From: Curtobacterium sp. MCLR17_036
GTDB lineage: Bacteria; Actinomycetota; Actinomycetes; Actinomycetales; Microbacteriaceae
Direction: 5' to 3'
NCBI RefSeq assembly: GCF_003234445.2
Contig: NZ_CP126269.1
Location: forward strand, 1,798,001-1,862,000
Length of the DNA stretch: 64,000 nt
Shown here: piece after piece, positions 1-7,808 of the stretch
Layout of the letters: each line of letters opens with the position of its first letter
Position numbering within the stretch: position 1 is the stretch's first letter
Made by a program: the position numbers and the translations under genes
Notes under the pieces: generated by a model
What the model was told of the DNA's origin: nothing
Seen by the model: only the letters and a program-made list of their open reading frames with translations
The model's database searches: none

Positions 1-1
1 C

Positions 2-517
2 GGGTTCCTCGTGTTCCTGGTGTTCGCCGCGGTGCAGTCCGCCGGCGCCCTCATCGACCTGTTCGGCGGGTTCACCCTGGCGCAGGCGTTCGACCCGCAG
101 TCCCAGGTCAACGGCGCCCAGTTCACCCGGCTGTTCCAGATGGCGGCGCTCGCCCTGCTCTTCACCTCCGGCGGGTACCAGCTCATCGTCGGCGGCCTCG
201 TGCGCTCGTTCGACGCCGTGCCGCTCACCGGTTCCTTCGGGGTGGACGCACTCGCCCCGCTGCTCGTCACCGCCGTGTCGCAGATGTTCCTGGCGAGCCT
301 GCAGATCGCCGGTCCGCTCGTCGTCGTGCTGTTCCTGGCCGACGTCGGCCTCGGGCTGCTCACCCGCGTCGCCCCGGCGCTCAACGCGTTCCAGCTCGGG
401 TTCCCGATCAAGATCGGGCTCACCGTGCTCTTCGCCGGTGCGCTCTTCATGGCCCTGCCCTCGGTGGTGTCGTCGCTGACCGGCGACGCCGTCCAGGCGA
501 TCACGGGACGGGGGTGA
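2..517 (+). CDS. fliR: Flagellar export protein FliR (C-terminal part)
   Basis: Integral membrane component of the flagellar type III export gate. The window opens inside the gene, in frame from base 2, so only about 170 C-terminal residues are visible; FliR proteins are usually about 250 residues. What is seen is a run of hydrophobic segments with the FliR-like sequence VGLGLLTRVAPALNAF and a conserved FPIKIGL segment near the end. It stops 6 bases before flhB and is followed by flhA, the normal order of an export operon, so fliP and fliQ probably lie just upstream. The family call rests on these motifs and on context; it is secure despite the truncation. Confidence 0.9.
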   Translation, partial: GFLVFLVFAAVQSAGALIDLFGGFTLAQAFDPQSQVNGAQFTRLFQMAALALLFTSGGYQLIVGGLVRSFDAVPLTGSFGVDALAPLLVTAVSQMFLASLQIAGPLVVVLFLADVGLGLLTRVAPALNAFQLGFPIKIGLTVLFAGALFMALPSVVSSLTGDAVQAITGRG

Positions 518-523
518 CCAGCG

Positions 524-1702
524 ATGTCCGACAGCGGTGAGAAGTCCGAGAAGGCCACCGACAAGCGCATGCGCGAGGTCCACCGGAAGGGCCAGCTCGG
601 GCGCTCCCAGGACCTCGGCGCGTGGGTCGGCATCGCCGTCGTCGCGATGATGGTGCCGTCGGTGATCGGCAACGCGGCGGCGGCGGGGACCTCGCAGATG
701 GCGGCCGTCCGCACCGTCATCGCCAACCCGACCATCGGCACCGTCGACCGGGTCTTCCACGACGCGATGGCGAGCATCGGGGCGACGCTCGGTCCGCCGC
801 TCGCCGTCGTCCTCGTCGCCGTCACGGCCGCCGCCGTCGCGCAGGGCGGCGTGCACGTCCGGAAGCTCATGCCGGAGCCGTCGCACTTCGACCCCGTCGC
901 CGGCCTCAAGCGGGTGTTCGGCGTGCAGGCGCTCTGGAACGGGGTGAAGGCCCTGCTCAAGACCGCCGTCGTCGGCCTCGTGCTCTGGTTCGCCGTGCAA
1001 GGCCTCATGCCCGTGCTCATGACGAGCGGCTCGCTCCCGCTGTCCGCCGTGCTCGAGGCCGCGGCCGACGGCGCCGGCACCCTGCTCCGGGCCGCCATCG
1101 TCGCCGGACTGCTGCTCGCGGCGATCGACGTCTTCGTGGTGGTCCGCCGCAACCGCAAGCGCACCATGATGACGAAGCGCGAGGTCAAGGACGAGCACAA
1201 GTCGAGCGACGGCGACCCGCTCGTCAAGGGACAGCGCCGCTCACGGCAGCTCGCGATGAGCCGCAACCGGATGATCGAGGCGATCGGCACCGCGGACGTC
1301 GTGATGACGAACCCGACCCACTACGCCGTCGCCCTGCGGTACGAACCCGGCAAGTCCGCGCCGCGCGTCGTCGCGAAGGGGGCCGGACCCGTCGCCGACG
1401 TCATCCGGTCCCGTGCCGAGGACGAGCGCGTGCCGATCGTCCGCGACGTGCCGCTCACCCGGGCCCTGCACGCCGCGTGCGAGCTCGGCCACGAGATCCC
1501 CGCCGACCTCTACACGCCGGTGGCGCGGGTGCTGTCCTTCGTGATGGCGCTCAAGGCGCGCGGTGCGGCAGCCGGCACGCACGCGCCCCCCGTGCCCACC
1601 ACGGCCGCCGAGGTCGCCACGGTCATCGACCCCGCGACCCTGACCGGCGACCTCCGTCCCCGCAAGCTCCGACCACCCCGCCCCGAAGGACTCCCCGCAT
1701 GA
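524..1702 (+). CDS. flhB: Flagellar export switch protein FlhB
   Basis: Export-gate protein that switches substrate specificity from rod/hook to filament subunits. The 392 residues begin MSDSGEKSEKATDKR, a typical FlhB N-terminus, followed by four hydrophobic segments (about residues 30-210) and a cytoplasmic domain. The autocleavage motif N-P-T-H is intact at residues 263-266, so self-processing should work. The ATG at 524 follows a G-rich ribosome-binding region at the fliR end. The last codons overlap flhA by 4 bases (ATGA), implying translational coupling. After residue 350 there is a Pro/Ala-rich tail of about 40 residues beyond the usual FlhB core. Confidence 0.96.
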   Translation: MSDSGEKSEKATDKRMREVHRKGQLGRSQDLGAWVGIAVVAMMVPSVIGNAAAAGTSQMAAVRTVIANPTIGTVDRVFHDAMASIGATLGPPLAVVLVAVTAAAVAQGGVHVRKLMPEPSHFDPVAGLKRVFGVQALWNGVKALLKTAVVGLVLWFAVQGLMPVLMTSGSLPLSAVLEAAADGAGTLLRAAIVAGLLLAAIDVFVVVRRNRKRTMMTKREVKDEHKSSDGDPLVKGQRRSRQLAMSRNRMIEAIGTADVVMTNPTHYAVALRYEPGKSAPRVVAKGAGPVADVIRSRAEDERVPIVRDVPLTRALHAACELGHEIPADLYTPVARVLSFVMALKARGAAAGTHAPPVPTTAAEVATVIDPATLTGDLRPRKLRPPRPEGLPA

Positions 1703-3753
1703 ACCGCAAGGACCTGCCGAAGCTCGTCGTCCCGGTGTTCATCGTCGGCATCATCCTGCTGCTGATCCTGCCGGTGCCGTCGTTCCTGCTCGACTTCCTC
1801 ATCATCATCAACATCCTGTTGGCGCTGGTGATCCTGCTCACGACGCTGTTCGTGAAGAAGCCGCTCGACTTCTCGGTGTTCCCGTCGCTGCTGCTCGTCG
1901 CGACGCTGTTCCGGCTCGGGCTGAACGTGGCGTCGACCCGGCTCGTGCTCGGCGAGGGGTTCGCCGGCGACGTCATCCAGGCGTTCGGCCACGTCGCCGT
2001 GTCCGGCTCGATCATCATCGGCGCGGTGATCTTCCTCATCCTCATCGTCATCCAGTTCGTCGTGGTGACGAAGGGCGCCGAGCGCGTCGCCGAGGTGGGC
2101 GCCCGCTTCACGCTCGACGCGATGCCCGGCAAGCAGATGGCGATCGACGCCGACCTCAACGCCGGCCTCATCACGGACGAGCAGGCGAAGGAGCGCCGCG
2201 CCGCGGTGTCCGCCGAGGCCGACTTCTACGGCGCGATGGACGGTGCGTCGAAGTTCGTCAAGGGCGACGCCATCGCCGGCATCCTCATCATCGTCATCAA
2301 CCTGGTCGGCGGCATCGCGATCGGCATGCTGCAGAACGGGCTCTCCGCCACCGACGCCCTGTCGAAGTACGGCATCCTGACGATCGGCGACGGCCTCGTC
2401 ACCCAGATCCCCGCGCTGCTCATGGCGGTGTCCACGGGCATGATCGTGACGCGCTCCGGCGCGGAGTCGGAGATGGGCGCGTCCGCCGCGACGCAGCTGT
2501 CGCAGTCGCGGAACGCGCTGCTCATCGCCGGTGTCGCCGCGATCGCCATGGGCTTCATCCCCGGCATGCCGATCCTGCCGTTCCTGCTCGTCGGCGCGAC
2601 GCTGCTGTTCACCGGGTGGCGCATCGGCCAGAACGCCGCGAAGGCCGAGCGAGAGGCCTCGCAGCAGCAGGCGCTCGAGGCAGCGGCCCCGTCCGGCGAC
2701 ACCCCCGAGGACCTCGTCGAGCAGATGCGCGTGCACGCGCTCGAGATCCTGCTCGCCCCCGACCTCGTGGACATGGTCAGCGGCGCGTCGGACGACCTGC
2801 TCGGCCGGGTCCGGGCGCTCCGCCGCAAGGTCGCCGTCGACATGGGCGTCGTCGTCCCCCCGGTGCGCACCCGCGACAGCATCGACCTGCCCCCGTCGAC
2901 CTACGCGATCCGCATCGCCGGGGTCGAGGCCGGCCGCGGCACCGCCCCGGCGCGGAGCGTCCTGGCGCTCGGCGACCACCTGGACGGCCTGCCCGGCGAC
3001 ACGACGGTCGAACCCGTCTTCGGCCTGACCGGCAAGTGGGTCCCCGCCGAGCTGCGGCACGCCGCGGAGATGACCGGGGCGACCGTCATCGACCGGGTCT
3101 CGGTGCTCGTCACCCACCTGCAGGCCATCATCGGCGACAACGCCGCCCGGCTCCTGACCCGCGAGGACGTCAAGGTCCTGACCGAGGGCGTCAAGCAGGT
3201 CAACCCGGCCGCGGTCGAGGAGCTCGTCCCCGGCATGCTGTCGATGGCCGAGCTGCAGCGCGTGCTGCAGGGGCTGCTCGCCGAGCGGGTGCCGATCAAC
3301 GACCTCGGGCGCATCTGCGAGGCCCTGACGCTCCGCGCGAAGGCGTCCACCGACCCCGAGGGGCTCGTCGAGGCCGCCCGCGCCGCCCTCGGCCCGGCCC
3401 TGGCCGCACGCCACGCCGACGCCGGCACGCTCCGCGTCATCATGATCGACCCCCTGCTCGAGCAGGCGATGCTCGAGGGGCTGCGGCCGTCGGAGCAGGG
3501 CACCCAGATCGTGATCGACGCGCACCGCATCGAGCAGGTGCTCGGGTCCCTGCGCGACGCCGTGCGCAGCGTCGAGGACCAGGGCCTGTCCGCCGTGCTC
3601 GTCTGCGCCCCGCAGCTGCGCCCCGCCGTGCACCGCATGGTCGCGGCGCAGTCGAACGGCCTGCCGGTGCTCTCCTACCAGGAGGCCACCGCCGCGGGCT
3701 CCACCATCGAGACCGTGGGAGTCGTCCGTGCCGCCGACCCGATCGCAGCGTAG
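1699..3753 (+). CDS. flhA: Flagellar export gate protein FlhA
   Basis: The major export-gate protein (FHIPEP family): an N-terminal membrane domain and a C-terminal cytoplasmic domain that forms the nonameric docking ring for chaperone-substrate complexes. The product is 684 residues, close to the usual 690. Membrane segments occupy roughly residues 8-310, and the family signature region G-A-R-F-T-L-D-A-M-P-G-K-Q-M lies at about 134-147. The ATG at 1699 overlaps the flhB stop (ATGA). The frame stays open far upstream, but that is GC-driven read-through antisense to nothing and inside flhB. The 3' end overlaps the next gene by 26 bases, so flhB, flhA and the FlhF-like gene are probably co-translated. 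Confidence 0.97.
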   Translation: MNRKDLPKLVVPVFIVGIILLLILPVPSFLLDFLIIINILLALVILLTTLFVKKPLDFSVFPSLLLVATLFRLGLNVASTRLVLGEGFAGDVIQAFGHVAVSGSIIIGAVIFLILIVIQFVVVTKGAERVAEVGARFTLDAMPGKQMAIDADLNAGLITDEQAKERRAAVSAEADFYGAMDGASKFVKGDAIAGILIIVINLVGGIAIGMLQNGLSATDALSKYGILTIGDGLVTQIPALLMAVSTGMIVTRSGAESEMGASAATQLSQSRNALLIAGVAAIAMGFIPGMPILPFLLVGATLLFTGWRIGQNAAKAEREASQQQALEAAAPSGDTPEDLVEQMRVHALEILLAPDLVDMVSGASDDLLGRVRALRRKVAVDMGVVVPPVRTRDSIDLPPSTYAIRIAGVEAGRGTAPARSVLALGDHLDGLPGDTTVEPVFGLTGKWVPAELRHAAEMTGATVIDRVSVLVTHLQAIIGDNAARLLTREDVKVLTEGVKQVNPAAVEELVPGMLSMAELQRVLQGLLAERVPINDLGRICEALTLRAKASTDPEGLVEAARAALGPALAARHADAGTLRVIMIDPLLEQAMLEGLRPSEQGTQIVIDAHRIEQVLGSLRDAVRSVEDQGLSAVLVCAPQLRPAVHRMVAAQSNGLPVLSYQEATAAGSTIETVGVVRAADPIAA

Positions 3754-4639
3754 CGGCGCGACGCTCGAGGCCCTGCGCGACGCCGTCCGGGCCGAGTTCG
3801 GGCCGTCCGCGCGCATCGTCGCCGCCGAGCGCGTCACCACGCCCGGCCTCGGCGGGCTGTTCCGCAAGGCGCACGTCGAGGCCACCGTCGAGGTCCCCGA
3901 CCCGACGGACCCGCCGACCGCGCAGGTCACCATCGCGAGCACGCCGGTGCAGCGGATCGGGATCGCGGCGCTCCTGGCCGACGCCGAGGCGACCGAGGCC
4001 CGCATCGCCGGCACCGACGGCACCGCGACGACCCGCGCCGACGCGTTCGCCTCGGTGCTCGACGGCTTCGCCCTGGACGGCATCACGGGGAGCGCGCCGC
4101 ACCCGACGCGCGCCCTGGCGGAGCCGGACGCGCCCCTGGACGTCGACCCGCGCCTCCAGGCCGTCGCCGACGCGCGGCCGGGAGGCCCGACCAGCGTCCC
4201 CGACACCGCCCGCGCCGTGCGGGCGGCCCGGCCCGCCGCCCCCGCCGTGCGGTCCGCTGACGGCGACCTGGTGCTGCTCGTCGGCCGGCCGAACGACGTC
4301 GACGCCGCCGCCGGGCTGTTCGCGCTCCGCTACGGCCTGCGGCCGAGCGACGCCGCCGACCGACGCTCGGCGATCCTGGCGCGGGCCGACGGCGTCCGCG
4401 ACGGCCACGCCGTCCTGGCGGTGGCCGCGTGGGACGACCGGGCCACCGGCGACGGCGTCGAGGCCGACCAGGTCTGGGTCGTCGTCGACGTCGGCCGGAA
4501 GCCCGAGGACGCCGCGGCGATGCTGTCCGCCGTGGCCGACCGGCTGCCCGTCGCCGGCGTCGTCGCCATCGGGGCGGGGGAGACCGCCACGCCGGAGTCC
4601 GTCGACCTGCTGGGGGTCCCGGTCCTGTCGCTAGGCTGA
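3728..4639 (+). CDS. FlhF-like protein with degenerate GTPase domain
   Basis: A 303-residue protein starting at GTG 3728, preceded by GTGGGA 7 bases upstream and overlapping flhA. The N-terminal 60 residues resemble the FlhF B-domain: LEALRDAVRAEFGPSARIV followed by GLGGLFRKAHVEATVEV. In FlhF, an SRP-type GTPase that places the flagellum, a P-loop follows. Here residues about 182-205 keep the surrounding pattern (LLVG before, ALRYGL after), but the P-loop reads G-R-P-N-D-V-D-A at 186-193 with no Lys and no Ser/Thr. The later DTAGR-type motif appears as DVGRK. It therefore looks like a pseudo-GTPase derived from FlhF. Position between flhA and csrA supports a flagellar role. Alternatively it is an unrelated flagellar accessory protein. 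Confidence 0.7.
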   Translation: MPPTRSQRSGATLEALRDAVRAEFGPSARIVAAERVTTPGLGGLFRKAHVEATVEVPDPTDPPTAQVTIASTPVQRIGIAALLADAEATEARIAGTDGTATTRADAFASVLDGFALDGITGSAPHPTRALAEPDAPLDVDPRLQAVADARPGGPTSVPDTARAVRAARPAAPAVRSADGDLVLLVGRPNDVDAAAGLFALRYGLRPSDAADRRSAILARADGVRDGHAVLAVAAWDDRATGDGVEADQVWVVVDVGRKPEDAAAMLSAVADRLPVAGVVAIGAGETATPESVDLLGVPVLSLG

Positions 4640-4643
4640 GCGG

Positions 4644-4904
4644 GTGCTGGTACTCACGCGGAAGGTCGGCGAGCGGATCCTCGTCGGTGACGACATCGTC
4701 ATCACCGTCCTCGACGCCCGGGGCGACGGGGTGCGGATCGGCATCGACGCCCCGCGTGGGGTGAAGATCCAACGCGAAGAGGTCGTGCGCGCCGTCACCG
4801 AGGCGAACGCCGAGGCAGCGGCCGCCGCTGCCGGGGCCGACGACGACGCCGAGGCGCGCCTGCGCCGGGCGCTCGGCGACCGCGGCGGGGCCGACCAGGC
4901 GTAG
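4644..4904 (+). CDS. csrA: Carbon storage/flagellar translational regulator CsrA
   Basis: Small RNA-binding homodimer that represses translation by binding GGA-containing hairpins; in flagellate Gram-positives it controls flagellin and is countered by FliW. The 86 residues start MLVLTRKVGERILVGDDI and contain the conserved VRIGIDAP and REEV segments, so the RNA-binding strands look intact. After residue 50 there is an Ala-rich, then acidic tail (about 30 residues) longer than in the compact 60-residue CsrA proteins. GTG 4644 lies 4 bases after the previous stop. A TAGGCT at 4632-4637 could be the -10 of a private leaderless promoter (weak). No fliW is visible in the window. Confidence 0.93.
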   Translation: MLVLTRKVGERILVGDDIVITVLDARGDGVRIGIDAPRGVKIQREEVVRAVTEANAEAAAAAAGADDDAEARLRRALGDRGGADQA

Positions 4905-5014
4905 TCGGGCGGGGGCGCGCGGGCTGCGCGCTCGGGCGCCCGCGCACGGTCGCTGCGGCGCGGTGATCGTCGAGCGCGCCCCGAGGCGCGCCTCGCGCGG
5001 GGCGACCTCGTGGC

Positions 5015-5335
5015 GCGCCCCGCGGCGGGCGTCGCGCCCCGTCTCTTCGGGGCGCGACGACGCTGGCAGGGCGCGGACTGGATCCGGCGCGACGCAGCGC
5101 GGGCGCGGGCGCCTGCGTCCGCGGGCACCCGCGGGACGCGCCCCGAGGCGGGCGTCGCGCCCCGTCTCTTCGGGGTGCGACGACGCTGGCTGGTCGCGGA
5201 CCGGATTCGGCGCGACGCAGCGCGGGCGCGGGCGCCTGCGTCCGCGGGCACCCGCGGGACGCGCCCCACGTCGGGGGTCGCGCCCCGTCTCTTCGGGGCG
5301 CGACGACGCTGGCGGGGCGCGGACCGGATCCGGTG
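5015..5335 (+). repeat. 123-bp tandem repeat, about 2.6 copies, downstream of csrA
   Basis: Three head-to-tail units begin at 5015, 5138 and 5261; the third stops at about 5335. Each contains a short hairpin, GCGCCCCG / loop TCTCTT / CGGGGCGC (unit 2 has GGGGTGC, a G-U pair if read on the plus strand), then CCGGAT(C/T)CGG, then CGCG-GGA-CGCG in units 1-2. The unit length is a multiple of 3 and the plus frame stays open, but the translation is Arg/Ala-rich and has no visible ribosome-binding site, so coding is doubtful. The stretch 4905-5014 holds another imperfect GC palindrome near 4977-5004 that may act as a csrA terminator. Bases 5336-5438 show nothing recognisable. Confidence 0.85.
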
Positions 5336-5438
5336 CGGGTCGACCGGGCCATGGCGCTGTGGACGCGCGCGCGGCGGAGCGGCGCCGGCGGGGACGAGCC
5401 GACCCGTGCCTCCAGGCCGGACCGTCCGCACCGGGCGG

Positions 5439-7598
5439 CTACGCGCGGGGCTTCTTCTCCTGCTCGGGCAGACGACCGGCGGCGGCCTCGGCGGCGAACC
5501 ACGCCGCGGCCTCGTCCTGGCGTGCCTGCTCCTCGCCGAGGGCGATCGGCGCACGCACGTGCCCGTCCTCGTAGCCGAAGGTCTCGAGCAGCCGGGGCAC
5601 GATCGGCCGCAGCCGGGCCACGAGCCGGTCGACCCCGGCCGACACCGCCCGGGCCCGCTGCGCCGACAGGCGCCCGTGCACCAGGTACCAGTCCAGGTGC
5701 TGCTCGAGCAGACCGAGGGCGAACAGGTCGCGGAGCCAGACGAGCACCCGTCGGGTGTCGCCCTCGGGGACCTGCTCGAGGGCGTCGGTGAACGCGTCCC
5801 ACTGCATGAGCTCGGCGTGCGCCTTCGCGGCCTCGATGAGCTCGTGCTGCGAGCGGTTCAGCAGCCGGGCCGCGCGGGCACGGTCCTTGCCCGCCGAGGC
5901 CAGGCGCATCCCGATCTCGGCGACCATCGTCTCGACGCGACCCGCGAGCAGGGCGCGCTGGGAGCCGGCGTCGCGCAGGTCGGCGACGGAGCGGGCCAGC
6001 GATCCGCGGTCGGCGACGCTCTGCCCGATGCGGCGCACGCCGCTGGCGTCGGCCAGCTTGCCGGCGGCGATCGACGCCGCGAAGCGCGCGGTCGCTGCCG
6101 GGTCCTTCGGGGCCTTCGCGCGGAACTCGGTGAGCAACCGCTTGCCGACGAGCTGCAGCAGGACGGTGTTGTCGCCCTCGAAGGTGACGTAGACGTCGAG
6201 GTCGGCGCGGAGCCCGGTGAGCCGGTTCTCGGCGAGGAAGCCCGCGCCGCCGCAGGCCTCGCGGCACTCCTGCAGGGTGTCGAGCGCCGACCAGGTCGAC
6301 ATCGACTTGAAGGCCGCGGCCTGGGTCTCCAGGTCCTCACGGCGCTCGGGGGTGTCCTGCCGCCCGCTGAACACGTCGTCGAAGGTGCGCAGGAGTTGCT
6401 CGTGGGCGAACGACTGCGCGAACACCGTCGCCAGGCGCGGGATCAACCGACGCTGGTGCCGGCCGTAGTCGAGCAGGACGCCCTCGGTGCCGTCCCCGGT
6501 CGGGAACTGGCGGCGCTGCGCGGCGTAGGTGAGCGCGATCTGCAGCCCGATCTTCTGCGCCACCACCGCGGCCCCGTCGAGCGAGACCCGGCCCTGCACC
6601 AGGGTGCCGAGCATCGTGAAGAAGCGCCGACCGGGCGAGGCGATCGGCGACGAGTACGTGCCGTCCTCGGCGACGTCGCCGTAGCGGTTGAGCAGGTTCG
6701 TGCGGGGGACCCGGACGTGGTCGAAGTGCAGCCGGCCGTTGTCGATGCCGTTCAGGCCGCCCTTGTAGCCGTCGTCCTCGCCGCCGACGCCGGGCAGGAA
6801 CGCCCCGTCGGCGTCGCGGAGCGGCACGTAGAACGCGTGCACGCCGTGGTCGACGCCCTGCGTCACGAGCTTCGCGAACACGACCGCGGCCTTGCCGTGC
6901 AGGGCGGCGTTGCCGATGTAGTCCTTCCACGCTCCGCGGAACGGCGTGTGGATCTTGAACTCGCGCGTCTCCGGGTCGTAGGTGGCGCGGGTGGCGATGC
7001 TCTGGACGTCCGAGCCGTGTCCGGTCTCCGTCATCGCGAAGCAGCCGGGGACGTCGAACGAGACGATGCCCGGCAGGAACTCGCGGTGGTTGCGCTCCGT
7101 GCCGAGGTGGTGGACCGCGGAGCCGAACAGGCCCCACTGCACACCGGCCTTGATCTGCATCGACGGGTCGGCGGTCGTGAGCTCCTCGAACGCGGCGAGG
7201 TTGCCGCCGTGGTTGCTCTGGCCGCCGAACTCCTCGGGGTAGGGCCGCTGGATCGCGCCGGCGTCGACCAGGATGCGCAACTGGTCGAGCGTGCGGGCGC
7301 GCGCGTCGGCGTACGCCATCCCCTCGATCTTGTGCATCGCCGGGTCGAGCGCCAGCCGCCGCGAGGTGCGGCGGTCGTCCGCCCACCGTCCGAGCAGGAG
7401 CTGCTGCACCACGGCGACGTCGATCTGCACGTCCGTGTCCGTGCCCGCGGTCGGCGTGCCGCCGGCGGGGTCTCCGGTCGCGTCGGGCTTCGGCGCACCC
7501 TCGGTGACGACGCCGGAGGCGGGCGCCGCGTCGGCGTCGGTCGGGTCGGCGGCCCCAGCGGGGCGGGCGGCGGAACGTGCGGGTGCGGTGTCGACCAT
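5439..7598 (-). CDS. Acyl-CoA oxidase
   Basis: Flavoenzyme of the ACOX/acyl-CoA dehydrogenase superfamily: oxidises acyl-CoA to trans-2-enoyl-CoA and passes electrons to oxygen, forming hydrogen peroxide. The 719 residues match the family length plus a low-complexity Ala/Pro/Asp N-terminus of about 55 residues. Visible motifs are the flavin-binding FAMTETGHGSDV, the substrate-lining QGRVSLDG region, and near the C-terminal half ECREACGGAGF followed by FEGDNTVLLQ, where the Glu of FEGDN is the family's catalytic base. The ATG at 7598 is chosen because a strong AGGAGG sits 9 bases upstream; the frame is open for 47 more codons without such a site. It is a single gene, divergent from the peptide transporter. 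Confidence 0.92.
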   Translation of the reverse strand: MVDTAPARSAARPAGAADPTDADAAPASGVVTEGAPKPDATGDPAGGTPTAGTDTDVQIDVAVVQQLLLGRWADDRRTSRRLALDPAMHKIEGMAYADARARTLDQLRILVDAGAIQRPYPEEFGGQSNHGGNLAAFEELTTADPSMQIKAGVQWGLFGSAVHHLGTERNHREFLPGIVSFDVPGCFAMTETGHGSDVQSIATRATYDPETREFKIHTPFRGAWKDYIGNAALHGKAAVVFAKLVTQGVDHGVHAFYVPLRDADGAFLPGVGGEDDGYKGGLNGIDNGRLHFDHVRVPRTNLLNRYGDVAEDGTYSSPIASPGRRFFTMLGTLVQGRVSLDGAAVVAQKIGLQIALTYAAQRRQFPTGDGTEGVLLDYGRHQRRLIPRLATVFAQSFAHEQLLRTFDDVFSGRQDTPERREDLETQAAAFKSMSTWSALDTLQECREACGGAGFLAENRLTGLRADLDVYVTFEGDNTVLLQLVGKRLLTEFRAKAPKDPAATARFAASIAAGKLADASGVRRIGQSVADRGSLARSVADLRDAGSQRALLAGRVETMVAEIGMRLASAGKDRARAARLLNRSQHELIEAAKAHAELMQWDAFTDALEQVPEGDTRRVLVWLRDLFALGLLEQHLDWYLVHGRLSAQRARAVSAGVDRLVARLRPIVPRLLETFGYEDGHVRAPIALGEEQARQDEAAAWFAAEAAAGRLPEQEKKPRA

Positions 7599-7808
7599 GG
7601 TCGGGGTCCTCCTGGGAACTGCGGTGTCCGGTGGCGCTCCGTCCACGCTAGACAGCCCGACCGTGTGCCGCTCGACAACGGTGCCGGGGGCACAACGGGC
7701 GAGCGTCGACGGCGCGGACCGGTCGTGGGAACCCTCCAACCGACTGACCCTTCGGCCGGACGCGAGCCGCCCTCGGGGAATCGGCGGAAGCAGGACCGAG
7801 CGGGCATC

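Noticed and set aside
622..1698. A long plus-strand frame running into flhA from inside flhB
   Set aside because: The upstream part is Arg/Gly/Pro-rich and lies inside flhB in another frame; flhA starts at the ATGA overlap with FlhA-like residues from the first codon.
1510..4206. An 898-codon open frame on the minus strand
   Set aside because: It is antisense to flhA and neighbours; composition is typical of GC-driven shadow frames and no family motif is seen.
5010..5450. Coding reading of the 123-bp repeats (41-residue protein repeat)
   Set aside because: The period is a multiple of three, but there is no ribosome-binding site, the peptide is Arg/Ala-rich, and the same frame runs on antisense to the acyl-CoA oxidase gene.
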